A stretch of DNA of 64,000 bases from Gordonia oryzae (GTDB lineage Bacteria; Actinomycetota; Actinomycetes; Mycobacteriales; Mycobacteriaceae): NCBI RefSeq assembly GCF_003797185.1, contig NZ_RKMH01000001.1, forward strand, positions 62,001 to 126,000, given 5' to 3'. Position 1 is the first letter of the stretch, and each line of letters starts with the position of its first letter. A program made the translations under genes and the position numbers. Below the pieces are notes generated by a model. That model ran no database searches. It was not told the DNA's origin and was given only the letters and a program-made list of their open reading frames with translations. Positions 9,086 through 18,822 of this stretch are shown in pieces.

Positions 9086-9982
9086 TGTTTCCTCCGTCCC
9101 GGTCCGGCACCTCTCGTGCCATTCCTTCGTGAGCCGGCACATCCGGGCGATGCGCCAACCTCACTGTGTCAGACGTTTTCGGCTTTCGTATTGTTCCGAA
9201 GCCCCGGCGAGTTGTGTCGTCACTCACCCGTTACACCGGTGGCGGCGCCCGCAACATGGGATCCACAGACTGTTACCCGCAGTGCGACGCGGCTCACATC
9301 GTGGAGCAGGTGCGGACCCAGAGCCCCGGTATCGGCCTGCCGGAGTCGCCGCCGGCCCCCTCACGAGTCGCGTTCGGCATTCCTCGCGCAGGGAGCTGAC
9401 GGCATCGGCGGACTCCACCTCGGCGTCGCGTAGCGTGTAGACGAACGCCGCGACCCGCGCGAAGCTGATGCCCCGCGATCCCAGACCGACCAGGGAACCG
9501 AGGCTCGCAGCGACGAGGAGTAAGCGGTGCCCAGCGGCTGGCCAAGGTGCTGCCGGGGAATGCCACTGACGGTGAACCGCACGCGCCTGGTGTATCTGGA
9601 ATTGCGATGTGACGCACCACCTTTGAGTCGGCATTGCCAAATCGCCAAGGAGGGATGCCCAAGACCAGGGTGGTCTCGAGTCGGGGCAGAATCAGGGTCG
9701 CTGCTCTATCAGATCTGCGTCGCATCAGGCGGCGGCGATCCCGACCGGACACTGCATCGACGCGCCCCGCACAGGTCGATGACACGGCGTCGCATCGGGG
9801 GTGTTCGGGGTATATCGCGCGAAAGAGGCGTGTCCGACATCGTAGGGGCGCTGCCCCTCCCAGCCGCGAATCCGTCCGATTGGCGGTCTCACAGCCCTTG
9901 ACAGAGCTGGGGAATCGGCTCGCATACGCCGATTGCCCCGGCTAGCGTGCCGGGACAATCGGGTGGATCAAGAGGGGGCCGG
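9086..9982. other. About 0.9 kb without a recognisable gene
   Basis: Several open frames of 80-160 codons exist on both strands but none has a ribosome site plus a recognisable domain. On the minus strand, two adjacent frames between about 9360 and 9640 read as though a single protein (GISFARVAAFVYTLRDAEVE in one frame) had been broken by frameshifts, so this may be a decayed gene. The promoter-proximal part near 9086 should serve the small zinc protein. I see no RNA gene or long repeat. Confidence 0.4.
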
Positions 9983-11440
<1,458 letters not shown>

Positions 11441-11605
11441 GTACAACCTTTCGGATGCGAATCTTTACTGTCCTCGCGGCAGCGTCGGCCGTCGCGGATG
11501 AGGGCTTGGTGCGGCGCACATGGCACCGATGCGGACCATTGTAACGACACCACCCCCACCGATGTGACAAAGGCCAGGTCAACGTCGGTGTTGGAAGGTC
11601 ACGAA

Positions 11606-12439
11606 CTACACGCGGAGGCCCTGATCGACGGCCATGGCCGCCCCGACGATGCCCGCCGTGTTGAGCAGGGCCGCGGCCTCGACGGGGGTGGAGTTGGTCA
11701 GCAGCGGAATCCATTTGGCCGACTTGCGACTGATCCCCCCGCCGACGATGAACAGTCGCGGCCAGAACAGCGCCTCATAGGTCTTGAGGACCTCGGAGAC
11801 CTTCTCGGTCCACTTCTCATACGACCATCCCTTGTCTTCCTTGACCTTCGACGACGCCTGGTGCTCGGCTTCTTTCTTACCCACCTGGAGGTGGCCGAGT
11901 TCGGTGTTGGGCACTAGTTTTCCGTCGTTGAGGATCGCCGATCCGATACCCGTTCCGAAGGTCAGCAGCATCACGACGCCATCGACGCCCCTGCCCGCCC
12001 CATAGGCGTCTTCGGCCATACCGGCGGCGTCGGCGTCGTTGAGGACCGAGACCTTCCGGCCGTCGAGACGTTTGCTGAACAGTTCATAGACGTCGGTGCC
12101 GATCCAGCCCTTGTCGATGTTGGCCGCGGTGCGCATGATGCCGCCGGTGATGACCCCCGGCAGGGTGATGCCGACCGGTCCGTGCCAGTCGAAGTGCGCG
12201 ACGACCTCGGCGACCCCGCCGGCGACCGCGTCGGGGGTCGCCGGTTGCGGGGTGAGCACCTTGTACCGTTCACCTATCAGGGCACCCGTGTCGAGATCGA
12301 CGATGCCGCCCTTGATGCCGGAGCCGCCGACGTCCACGCCGAAGGCGAGATTGGTTGCCGCTGAGATCTTTTCGTCCGTGTTCCGCTCTCCTTCGGGTGC
12401 GGAGACGGTGGGGGAGCCGGGCGTGCCAGACTCGGTCAT
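11606..12439 (-). CDS. ppgK: Polyphosphate glucokinase PpgK
   Basis: A 277-residue ROK-family kinase. The ATG at 12439 has GAGGA eight bases upstream. It uses polyphosphate (and usually ATP) to phosphorylate glucose. Motifs: [15 protein letters not shown] (phosphate-binding, about residue 33), [20 protein letters not shown] (glucose-binding region), [10 protein letters not shown] with the catalytic Asp, [16 protein letters not shown], and the HxxGxxx-like [20 protein letters not shown], which is characteristic of polyphosphate-dependent members. It follows M. tuberculosis Rv2702 in position, beside suhB and sigA. Confidence 0.95.
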   Translation of the reverse strand: MTESGTPGSPTVSAPEGERNTDEKISAATNLAFGVDVGGSGIKGGIVDLDTGALIGERYKVLTPQPATPDAVAGGVAEVVAHFDWHGPVGITLPGVITGGIMRTAANIDKGWIGTDVYELFSKRLDGRKVSVLNDADAAGMAEDAYGAGRGVDGVVMLLTFGTGIGSAILNDGKLVPNTELGHLQVGKKEAEHQASSKVKEDKGWSYEKWTEKVSEVLKTYEALFWPRLFIVGGGISRKSAKWIPLLTNSTPVEAAALLNTAGIVGAAMAVDQGLRV

Positions 12440-12547
12440 GGCGGGTCCTCTCGGTACGGATCGATGCTGATCGGGTATCACGCGTCTTTAGGCTATCCAG
12501 GCGAGCATCGTGGTGCAGCGAGGATGGGCAATCCATCACGGGACGTG

Positions 12548-12585
12548 TCGGGCGTCCGGTGAGCCCCGTCTCACCGGACGCCCGA
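12548..12585. other. Perfect 16-bp hairpin between divergent ppgK and suhB
   Basis: The arm TCGGGCGTCCGGTGAG (12548-12563) pairs perfectly with CTCACCGGACGCCCGA (12570-12585) across a 6-base loop. It has terminator-like strength, yet the flanking genes diverge and neither ends here. It may end a small RNA, act as a 5' leader structure of suhB or be a regulatory inverted repeat. There is no T-tract. Confidence 0.55.
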
Positions 12586-12674
12586 ACGTCCGCTCCCGGC
12601 GCCGGATGTGCTCACATGGACAGGTGGAGCAACGAGGCAGTGATCCTGTCGGCCGGAACGTCGCATCCGATGAC

Positions 12675-13562
12675 GTGCCGTTGGCGAATGTGACAGTCGA
12701 GAGTCCTGCCGCACTGGCCGAGCTCGCCGTCGACATCGCGGAGGCCGCGGCCGACCATGTTCGTCACCGACGTCGGGAACTCTTCGGCGGGCCGGGTCGA
12801 CGGGCCGCCGCCGACATCATTGACGCGGTGACCACCAAGTCGACGCCGACCGACCCGGTCACCTTGGCGGACACCGAAACCGAGCAACTGATCCGGGATC
12901 GTCTCCGCGCGGCCCGGCCGGCCGACGAGATCCTGGGCGAGGAGTCCGGCGGCGCCGTCGATGTGCCGACCGGGGTACGCTGGGTCGTCGATCCCATCGA
13001 CGGGACCGTCAACTTCATGTACGGCATCCCGGCCTATGCGGTGTCGGTGGCCGCGCAGGTCGACGGTCGTTCGGTAGCGGGCGCGGTGGTCGACGTCGCG
13101 CGGGCGGTTACCTATCACGCGGCTGAGGGCGGCGGCGCGTTCTTGCGCGCCGGTGGTCACACGGTGCCGTTGCGCTGCAACGACATCGAGCGAGTCGAGC
13201 TCGCCCTCGTCGCCACCGGATTCGGATACGACGCGGAGCGCCGGTGGGAGCAGGGGGCGATCGTGGCGCAATTGCTGCCCCGGGTACGCGACCTCCGTCG
13301 CATCGGCGCGGCGGCACTCGATCTGTGCATGGTGGCCAGTGGGGCGGTCGATGCCCACATCGAACACGGGCTGAGTCCCTGGGATTGGGCGGCCGGCGGA
13401 TTGATCGCCGCTGAGGCCGGAGCGGTCGTTCATTTGCCACCGGCCGATTCGCGGTCCAGCGACGGCCACGCGACGATCGCGGTGGCTCCCGGGATCGCCA
13501 ATGCCTTTGTTGCGCTGCTCGACGATCTCGGTGCGCGACGGGCGCTTCCGGCTCGCGACTGA
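12675..13562 (+). CDS. suhB: Inositol monophosphatase family protein (SuhB-like)
   Basis: A 295-residue protein from the GTG at 12675; TTG 12681 and GTG 12690 are alternatives, and no clear ribosome site decides. The metal-site motifs of the IMPase/FBPase family are all present: GEES near residue 88, WVVDPIDGTVNF near 103, and the C-terminal WDWAAGGLIAAEAGA. The enzyme removes phosphate from inositol-1-phosphate or a similar sugar phosphate; in mycolata free inositol feeds phosphatidylinositol made by pgsA (about 40 kb away here). Position equals Rv2701c. Confidence 0.9.
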   Translation: MPLANVTVESPAALAELAVDIAEAAADHVRHRRRELFGGPGRRAAADIIDAVTTKSTPTDPVTLADTETEQLIRDRLRAARPADEILGEESGGAVDVPTGVRWVVDPIDGTVNFMYGIPAYAVSVAAQVDGRSVAGAVVDVARAVTYHAAEGGGAFLRAGGHTVPLRCNDIERVELALVATGFGYDAERRWEQGAIVAQLLPRVRDLRRIGAAALDLCMVASGAVDAHIEHGLSPWDWAAGGLIAAEAGAVVHLPPADSRSSDGHATIAVAPGIANAFVALLDDLGARRALPARD

Positions 13563-13587
13563 CGCTTCCCGCGGACCGCGGGCGTCG
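13562..13587. terminator. Short GC hairpin between convergent suhB and cei
   Basis: CCCGCGG (13569-13575) and CCGCGGG (13577-13583) flank a single base, and GACG (13562-13565) pairs with CGTC (13584-13587). This occupies almost the whole 26-bp gap between the two convergent stop codons. Confidence 0.5.
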
Positions 13588-13588
13588 C

Positions 13589-14305
13589 TCAGCAGGGTTG
13601 GGCGTGAACCGCTTTCACCAGACCCGGATCGACTCCGGCCTGCGGGTTCTTGGGGTCGGCCGAACGCAGCGCCTCGAGTGCGGCTTGCGCGTCCTGTGAC
13701 TGCTCGCGCGGCTTGTAATACTCACCGAGTGCCACGTCGACGTCGGTACCTCGACGGCCGTCGTTGATCAGTTGGGCGCACGGGATCGCCAGCCACACCG
13801 ACGCGGCGGCGGCCTGTCCGGCGGGTCCGAACCGGATCTGGGCGACGCAGTCCAGATCGTGATTCGGGTAGATCGGGTCGTCGCCGAATGCGGTGTCGCT
13901 GGCCGGGGTGAATCCCTGGGCGGTGAGGTCGTTGGACACCGATTGGGCCTGGCCACGTTGGGTGGATGCGTTGAGGACGCGCACCTGGAAGGTCGACAGC
14001 GCGGCCGGTGCAACCGACAGCATCTGATCCCGGTTCGATACGGTGCGGGATGGGGTTGCGCCCGTGGGCGCGGGGGGCTGTGCGGCGGCGGTGGTGGTCG
14101 CCGAGGCCGAAGTACTCGCGGGCGACGGCTCGTTGCAGGCGGTGGGGGTGGTATCGGAACCCGAACCGGCCAGGGCGACCGACCACGCGATGATGCCGAG
14201 AATCACCAGGACGGCCAAGAGGATGAGGATCGCGCGCGCGTTCCGACGCTTGTAGGGCCGACCGTTGTGGTCGGTGGGATAGCCGGTCGTAATCTGCGAG
14301 ACCAC
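13589..14305 (-). CDS. cei: Cell-envelope integrity protein Cei (LytR_C domain)
   Basis: A 238-residue protein starting at the GTG at 14305 (VSQITTGYP), which matches the MVSQIT start of M. tuberculosis Rv2700. Residues about 26-46 form one membrane segment (ILILLAVLVILGIIAWSVAL). A Ser/Thr/Pro/Ala-rich linker follows, then a periplasmic LytR C-terminal-type domain with FQVRVLNASTQRGQAQSVSN and DCVAQIRFGPAGQAAAASVW. In M. tuberculosis Cei is needed for envelope integrity and virulence. It is divergent from DUF4193, separated by a 420-bp control region. Confidence 0.9.
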   Translation of the reverse strand: MVSQITTGYPTDHNGRPYKRRNARAILILLAVLVILGIIAWSVALAGSGSDTTPTACNEPSPASTSASATTTAAAQPPAPTGATPSRTVSNRDQMLSVAPAALSTFQVRVLNASTQRGQAQSVSNDLTAQGFTPASDTAFGDDPIYPNHDLDCVAQIRFGPAGQAAAASVWLAIPCAQLINDGRRGTDVDVALGEYYKPREQSQDAQAALEALRSADPKNPQAGVDPGLVKAVHAQPC

Positions 14306-14485
14306 CGTGAACTGCGCTCCTTCACCAGGGAAGGGTCGAGCGCGCCGGCGATGAATGCCGGGCTCGACCGCCGATTCTGGCCCAACTGTAGAGGGTGGCC
14401 GCCGCGACGGAGCGCAGGCTGCGCCGAGGAGGGGATGGTCGTCGGCGACGCTTCATGCGCCGGTGTCATTCGGGTGCACACACTG

Positions 14486-14514
14486 TTGACTCTGAGGTGG
14501 TCATGCACTAGGCT
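14486..14514 (+). promoter_or_regulatory. SigA-type promoter for the DUF4193 gene
   Basis: TTGACT (14486-14491), a 17-base spacer and TAGGCT (14509-14514) fit the mycobacterial housekeeping pattern TTGACN-N17-TANNNT. Transcription would start near 14521, giving a leader of about 205 bases. Confidence 0.6.
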
Positions 14515-14526
14515 TCGGGCGCCCGC

Positions 14527-14546
14527 ACTCCAGAGTCCGCTGGAGT
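14527..14546. repeat. 20-bp inverted repeat in the DUF4193 leader
   Basis: ACTCCAG (14527-14533) and CTGGAGT (14540-14546) are perfect inverted repeats with a 6-base spacer, placed just downstream of the predicted transcription start. They could be an operator or an RNA hairpin. Confidence 0.5.
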
Positions 14547-14559
14547 TCTGGCAAGGATT

Positions 14560-14575
14560 TGTGATCAACATCACA
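14560..14575. promoter_or_regulatory. CRP/GlxR-like binding site
   Basis: TGTGA-N6-TCACA is a perfect match to the core consensus for cAMP receptor proteins (Crp, GlxR, Rv3676), extended to T/A on both sides. It lies about 40 bases downstream of the predicted promoter start and 150 bases before the DUF4193 start codon, a position that suggests repression or a second promoter. Confidence 0.7.
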
Positions 14576-14725
14576 ACTGTCTGGTCGATGATCGGCAACG
14601 AATCGCACCGGTCATGACGTTGTAGTGACGCCGGCAAGACAATCCCGGCGACTTAGCGCCCCAGCGGTCCAGGTCACGAGCCGACGACCCAAAGGTCGCG
14701 CTCCTTCAACCAGGTAAGGCACACA

Positions 14726-15025
14726 ATGGCTACTGATTACGACGCCCCACGGCGCACGGAGTCCGAGGACCTGAACGAGGACTCGCTCGAGGAGCTGAAG
14801 GCACGGCGCAGTGAGGCGCAGTCGGCTGCTGTCGACGTCGACGAAAGCGATACCGCCGAGTCTTTCGAACTGCCCGGCGCTGACCTCTCCGGAGAAGAGC
14901 TCTCGGTTCGGGTCATCCCGAAGCAGGCTGACGAATTCACGTGCACCAGCTGTTTCCTCGTCTACCACCGCAGTCGTCTGGCCCGTGAGAGCGGCGCGAG
15001 CATGATCTGCGTGGACTGCGCCTGA
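14726..15025 (+). CDS. DUF4193 small protein
   Basis: A 99-residue acidic protein starting MATDYDAPRRTESEDLNEDS. The C-terminal part has FTCTSCFLVYHRSRLA followed by GASMICVDCA, so two CxxC pairs probably bind zinc. It matches Rv2699c in sequence pattern and position and is highly conserved in mycolata, but its role is unknown. AAGGCACACA precedes the ATG (ribosome site AAGG). A strong hairpin follows the stop codon. Confidence 0.9.
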   Translation: MATDYDAPRRTESEDLNEDSLEELKARRSEAQSAAVDVDESDTAESFELPGADLSGEELSVRVIPKQADEFTCTSCFLVYHRSRLARESGASMICVDCA

Positions 15026-15029
15026 TCGA

Positions 15030-15071
15030 CCCCACCGCGCGGATCCGCCCTCAGGGCGGATCGTGGTGGGG
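15030..15071. terminator. Terminator between DUF4193 and DUF3093 genes
   Basis: The inner stem GATCCGCCC/GGGCGGATC (15042-15050 and 15054-15062) closes a 3-base loop, and the outer CCCCACC/GGTGGGG (15030-15036 and 15065-15071) extends it. It sits between convergent genes. Confidence 0.75.
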
Positions 15072-15112
15072 CCCAGGCGTCACCACGTCACCGGCGGTTG
15101 CTCGTCGGATGT

Positions 15113-15772
15113 TCACCCGTTGTCGGCGGCCGCGTCGGCAACACCCAACGCGCTCAACAGCTCGGTCGGCCTTCGCGTCGAGACCAACCAGTACGGAGTC
15201 GGATCGTCCGGGTCGTCCAGCACGAGCAACACCATCGTCTTCACCCATGCGTGATGGATGAGGAATGCCGCGGGGTCGAGCTGCCGGCCCAGGGCGGCAC
15301 TCTTCGCAGATGCCGGCACCGATGCCCCGCGTGCGATGACCGACCGTGGCAGTCGCGCCTTCCCGGCGTGCAGCTCACCGTCTGCGGTCACCCGAATTCG
15401 GGTGTGTCCCAGCGACACCAGAACCAACGCACACACGATCGCCGCGCCGAGGTAACCGAGCAGACCCCACGGCGAATCATGCGCCGACAGCTGGATCTCA
15501 TGACCCACCACGCCTGTCACCACCACGGCGGCCAGCCACCACCACCACGGCACCGATAACCGCTCGGTGTACCGATCGCCGTCACCGTTGCTGCCGTCAC
15601 CGCGAGGATCGGTCCCCGACACCGAGTTCGTCGAGACCACGGAGTGGGACTCATCGACAGCCTCCGTGTGGGAGACGTCCGTGCGGGGTTCGTGGCTGCT
15701 GGGGTCGGTGGCGCTGCGGGATTCGGTGGCGCTGCGGGATTCGGTGGCACTGCGGGGTTCCGGGTCGCTCAC
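15113..15772 (-). CDS. DUF3093 membrane protein
   Basis: A 219-residue protein from the GTG at 15772. The first ~75 residues are polar and include a threefold Ser-Ala-Thr repeat encoded by an 18-bp tandem repeat. YTERLSVPWWWWLAAVVVTG then opens the conserved DUF3093 region, with two membrane segments (about residues 82-100 and 112-132, LLGYLGAAIVCALVLVSL) and a soluble C-terminal domain ending in VLDDPDDPTPYWLVSTRRP. It corresponds to Rv2698. It is divergent from dut, with only 22 bp between start codons, so its true start could be further downstream. Function is unknown. Confidence 0.8.
   Translation of the reverse strand: MSDPEPRSATESRSATESRSATDPSSHEPRTDVSHTEAVDESHSVVSTNSVSGTDPRGDGSNGDGDRYTERLSVPWWWWLAAVVVTGVVGHEIQLSAHDSPWGLLGYLGAAIVCALVLVSLGHTRIRVTADGELHAGKARLPRSVIARGASVPASAKSAALGRQLDPAAFLIHHAWVKTMVLLVLDDPDDPTPYWLVSTRRPTELLSALGVADAAADNG
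15704..15757. repeat. 18-bp tandem repeat, three copies
   Basis: Units start at 15704, 15722 and 15740 with core CGGTGGCGCTGCGGG; the third has one change and the first differs at its first base. They encode a repeated SATESR-type six-residue unit in the polar N-terminus of the DUF3093 protein. Confidence 0.75.
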
Positions 15773-15794
15773 ACCCCCAGCGTAGTCTTCCCCC

Positions 15795-16289
15795 GTGGCC
15801 TCAGAATTCCCCCCTGTGACCGGGTCCGACCCGTCCGATGTGATCCCACCGGTCCGGATTCGACGACTCGACCCCGACATCGCACTGCCCGCGCGCGCCC
15901 ATCCCGGTGATGCTGGGGTCGATCTGTGTTCCACCATCGATCTCGAACTCGGGGCCGGGCGTCGGCATCTCGTGGGCACGGGCATCGCGATCGCACTGCC
16001 ATACGGCACCGTCGGCCTGGTCCATCCCAGGTCCGGACTCGCCGCGCGCGCCGGGCTGTCGATCGTCAATGCACCCGGCACGATCGACGCCGGGTACCGC
16101 GGTGAGATCAAGGTGTGTCTGATCAACCTCGATCCGACCGAGACCATCCACATCTCGCGCGGTGACCGCATCGCGCAGTTGGTGATCCAACGAGTCGAAC
16201 TTCCCGGGTTCATCGAGGTCGCCGAACTCGACGCGACGAGCCGTGGTTCGGGCGGATACGGGTCCAGCGGCGGTCACGCAATCCTGTGA
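15795..16289 (+). CDS. dut: dUTP diphosphatase
   Basis: A 164-residue trimeric-type dUTPase from the GTG at 15795. All five motifs are visible: PGDAGVDL (1), [16 protein letters not shown] (2 and 3 region), [28 protein letters not shown] (4) and the C-terminal arm [10 protein letters not shown] (5). It hydrolyses dUTP to dUMP, limiting uracil in DNA and supplying thymidylate synthesis. It corresponds to Rv2697c. About 20 residues precede the conserved core, slightly more than in the M. tuberculosis enzyme. Confidence 0.96.
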   Translation: MASEFPPVTGSDPSDVIPPVRIRRLDPDIALPARAHPGDAGVDLCSTIDLELGAGRRHLVGTGIAIALPYGTVGLVHPRSGLAARAGLSIVNAPGTIDAGYRGEIKVCLINLDPTETIHISRGDRIAQLVIQRVELPGFIEVAELDATSRGSGGYGSSGGHAIL

Positions 16290-16374
16290 GGCGTGCGCCC
16301 GGTCCTGGACTACCCTGCAGTGGCGAGGGTGACGCGGTGCCAACCGTGAAAACGGCGAGGGGAGATACCAACTG

Positions 16375-17295
16375 ATGGCTAACGAGGAGCGGGGGGCAGG
16401 GGACTCGCGCGACGGGGAGTTGCGGGTCGGCCAGGCCCGCGGGCCGTACGACATCGAACTGCTTGACACCCCGCCCGAGGAACTGGCCAATTCGCACCTG
16501 GATCTCGGGTCGGTGCTGGTCCCGGTCGTCGAGGGCGGACAGGTCACCGTCGAGATGTCGGCCAACCACCAACCCGAAGCCGTGTATCTGGTGACCCCGC
16601 ACGGCCGCATCAGCGTGACCGCCTTCGCCGCGCCGCGCTCTCCGGGATTGTGGCGCGAAGTCGTCCGGGAACTCGCAGCGTCTCTGCGGGACGAAGGTGC
16701 GACCACCAGCGTCGAGGACGGGCACTGGGGACGCGAGGTACTCGCCGAGGTACCCGGTGGAGCACACCGATTCATCGGGGTCGACGGTTCACGATGGATG
16801 GTGCGATGTGTCGCCAGTGGCCCGGCTGAATCCGCGGGTCCACTCGCGCAACTTGCGCGTGCCGTCCTCGCCGAGTCGGTGGTTCGGCGCGGCAAGGATC
16901 CATTGCCGCCCCGAGAAATGCTGCCGATCGTCCTGCCACCCGTCCTCGCCGAGCAGGTCGCCGCCGCCCAGCAGCAGATGTTCGCCGACGACTCGGCTGC
17001 CGGGGTACCGAACGATTCCGGCGGCAACTCCGACGACAACCTCGTCGCCCCGAACGCCCCGAACGCGACGAGCGAAACCACCGCCCCCGCACAGCTCCCC
17101 GAGCAGCCGACCGCCGAGACCGAACACATCTCCGGCGGTGCGCTCGACCAGATCGAGCAGGCGACCGTCATCCGCGAGGTGCCGACCGCAGTCGACAGTG
17201 GGGCACGGGAGGGCGCACCCGACGCCGACGACGCGCCCCCGCCGTCGGCGGGTTCGGCGATGCAACGCTTCCGCCGTCGCCGCGGCAAGCGCTGA
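16375..17295 (+). CDS. DUF3710 protein
   Basis: A 306-residue protein; the ATG at 16375 has GAGGGGAGAT upstream. The conserved region runs from about residue 22 (GPYDIELLDTPPEELANSHLDLGS) through LWREVVRELAASLR and REVLAEVPGG to PLPPREMLPIVLP at about 185. The remainder is a long disordered Asn/Ala/Glu-rich tail ending in RFRRRRGKR. It follows dut as in Rv2696c. No biochemical function is known. Confidence 0.85.
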   Translation: MANEERGAGDSRDGELRVGQARGPYDIELLDTPPEELANSHLDLGSVLVPVVEGGQVTVEMSANHQPEAVYLVTPHGRISVTAFAAPRSPGLWREVVRELAASLRDEGATTSVEDGHWGREVLAEVPGGAHRFIGVDGSRWMVRCVASGPAESAGPLAQLARAVLAESVVRRGKDPLPPREMLPIVLPPVLAEQVAAAQQQMFADDSAAGVPNDSGGNSDDNLVAPNAPNATSETTAPAQLPEQPTAETEHISGGALDQIEQATVIREVPTAVDSGAREGAPDADDAPPPSAGSAMQRFRRRRGKR

Positions 17296-17323
17296 CCACC
17301 GGCTCGCCCCGTACCGAGCGTGC

Positions 17324-18262
17324 TCACTGTTCTGTTGGTGCGGCATCCTCATCGAGAAGGTACTGCCATCCGGTCGCGCACGCGCGCCCCAACACCGCCG
17401 GATCGGTACCCCACTGCGCCAGGCCAACCCGCTGTAGTCGCGCCCGTGGTGCTGCGCGGCACCACGACTGCGCGACGGCCCACGGATGGAGCGGATCGTC
17501 GTCGGCGGCCACCACCGCCAGCGGCACGGACAGCGTGGCGATCCGGTCGAGGTCGGGGGCGCGATATGCCGCCGCCCGTTCGAGCTGGGTAACGAGTCCG
17601 GGATATAGGGCCCGCCACGACCGGGCGAGCTCATTGGCCAACCATGTCGGACTCGTCGACGACATCGCATCGATCGTCGCGTCCAGGCCGTCGGTACGTA
17701 GGGCTGTCGCGGTCATCGCCGCGCCGGTCGCGGCAAGTGCAGTACTCGGCTCTCCACTCCACGCCGGCATCGCCGCCCACACCCCGACGCAACGATGCCC
17801 GCCCGGACCGAGTGCCCACTCCAGCGCCAGGGCGGCACCGATGGAGAACCCGCCCACCAACACCCGGGCGTGGTCGGCAGTGAACCGCCGCAGCGCGTCG
17901 CGGTGTCCGCCGATGAGATTGTCGGTCGGCTCCAGGGCGATCAGGTCGACGCCGATTTCGCGGGCCGCGGGACCGAACGCTCGGCGGACGAAGTCGGCGT
18001 CCGAACCCGTCCCCGGCATCACGATGAGGATGTCCGCCGGAAAAGATTCGGCCGGCTCGCTATCGCTCCCGGCGCCGGTACATTCGGCCCGCTCGCCATC
18101 GCTCCCGGCGCCGGTACATTCGGCCCGCTCGCCATCGCTCCCGGCGCCGCGACATTCGGCCCGCTCGCCATCGCTCCCGGCGCCGGTACATTCGGCCGGC
18201 TCGCCATCGCTCCCGGCGCCGGTCAACCTGCGGGTGTGGATCCGGTAGTCATTCGCGGGCAT
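17324..18262 (-). CDS. Alpha/beta hydrolase with N-terminal repeat region
   Basis: A 312-residue protein from the ATG at 18262. Residues 14-70 consist of about five copies of a 12-residue unit (GAGSDGERAEC-type), encoded by a 36-bp minisatellite. The fold follows from about 75: ILIVMPGTGSDADFVRRAFG, the nucleophile elbow VGGFSIGAALALEWALG (G-F-S-I-G), and a C-terminal VAADDDPLHPWAVA that would bear the acid/His region. It corresponds in position to Rv2695. Substrate is unknown. The Cys-containing repeats are absent from what I recall of the mycobacterial protein. The gene converges with DUF3710. Confidence 0.78.
   Translation of the reverse strand: MPANDYRIHTRRLTGAGSDGEPAECTGAGSDGERAECRGAGSDGERAECTGAGSDGERAECTGAGSDSEPAESFPADILIVMPGTGSDADFVRRAFGPAAREIGVDLIALEPTDNLIGGHRDALRRFTADHARVLVGGFSIGAALALEWALGPGGHRCVGVWAAMPAWSGEPSTALAATGAAMTATALRTDGLDATIDAMSSTSPTWLANELARSWRALYPGLVTQLERAAAYRAPDLDRIATLSVPLAVVAADDDPLHPWAVAQSWCRAAPRARLQRVGLAQWGTDPAVLGRACATGWQYLLDEDAAPTEQ
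18055..18222. repeat. 36-bp minisatellite, about 4.7 copies
   Basis: Units begin at 18055, 18091, 18127, 18163 and 18199, each opening GCTCGC(C/T)ATCGCTCCC. The period is exactly 36 bases, so copy-number changes keep the minus-strand hydrolase gene in frame. There are no unique spacers, so it is not a CRISPR array. Confidence 0.9.
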
Positions 18263-18413
18263 GCACAGATCATGCCGCGCGTTGTACGCGATGAGGACAT
18301 GGGTCTACGCTGAGTCGAAAGTACCCGCGTCGGAAGAGACGAGAAGGCCGAGAACCACAGCCCAGCAGGCTCGTGCCCTCCGCGCGGAAACGAAGTCTCT
18401 TCTGGAGGTTGTG

Positions 18414-18791
18414 ATGCCGACGGCCGGTTATCTCAAGCGGCTGACCAAACGGTTGACCGAAGATCTCGGCAATGCTGATGCCGAGCAGATCGCCGCCGAG
18501 TCCGAGGCAACGGGAGCACAGCGCGCCGTCGAATGTAGTCGCGGCGACGAGGTCACCATGCACGGCGAGTTGCGTGCGGTGGAGACGTGCTCGCGTGCCG
18601 CCAAGAGTGGAGTCAAGGCCGAGTTCTTCGACGGGACCGACACGGTCATCCTGAAGTGGCTGGGACGCAACCGCATTCCCGGCATCGAGCCGGGCCGCAA
18701 ACTCACCGTGCGTGGCCGCCTTGCCGAGCACGATGGATTCAAGGTGGTCTACAACCCATACTACGAGCTGTACGGCTCGGACGAAGGGTAG
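18414..18791 (+). CDS. OB-fold nucleic-acid-binding protein
   Basis: A 125-residue protein. The ATG at 18414 has GGAGG five bases upstream; a GTG at 18411 is the alternative. MPTAGYLKRLTKRLTEDLGN is followed by an OB-fold: VTMHGELRAVETCSRAAKSG, AEFFDGTDTVILKWLGR, IPGIEPGRKLTVRGRLAEHDGF and VVYNPYYEL. It matches Rv2694c in position. In M. tuberculosis a DUF3159 membrane protein gene (Rv2693c) follows; here it is missing and the convergent TrkA-type gene comes next. Confidence 0.85.
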   Translation: MPTAGYLKRLTKRLTEDLGNADAEQIAAESEATGAQRAVECSRGDEVTMHGELRAVETCSRAAKSGVKAEFFDGTDTVILKWLGRNRIPGIEPGRKLTVRGRLAEHDGFKVVYNPYYELYGSDEG

Positions 18792-18822
18792 CTCCTCCAC
18801 TCCGATCCGCCCGCCGCAGCGG

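Larger units (their letters stand above)
14306..14725. other. 420-bp control region between cei and the DUF4193 gene
   Basis: This gap between divergent genes holds a good SigA-type promoter (14486-14514), a 20-bp inverted repeat (14527-14546) and a CRP/GlxR-like palindrome (14560-14575), all oriented for or upstream of the DUF4193 gene. The first 150 bases beside cei show no clear motif. Confidence 0.6.

Noticed and set aside
15801..17327. A 508-codon minus-strand frame
   Set aside because: It runs antisense through dut and the DUF3710 gene, both clearly real, and contains only low-complexity Ser/Arg sequence.
18055..18222. CRISPR array
   Set aside because: The 36-bp period resembles repeat length, but units are directly adjacent with no unique spacers and no cas genes.
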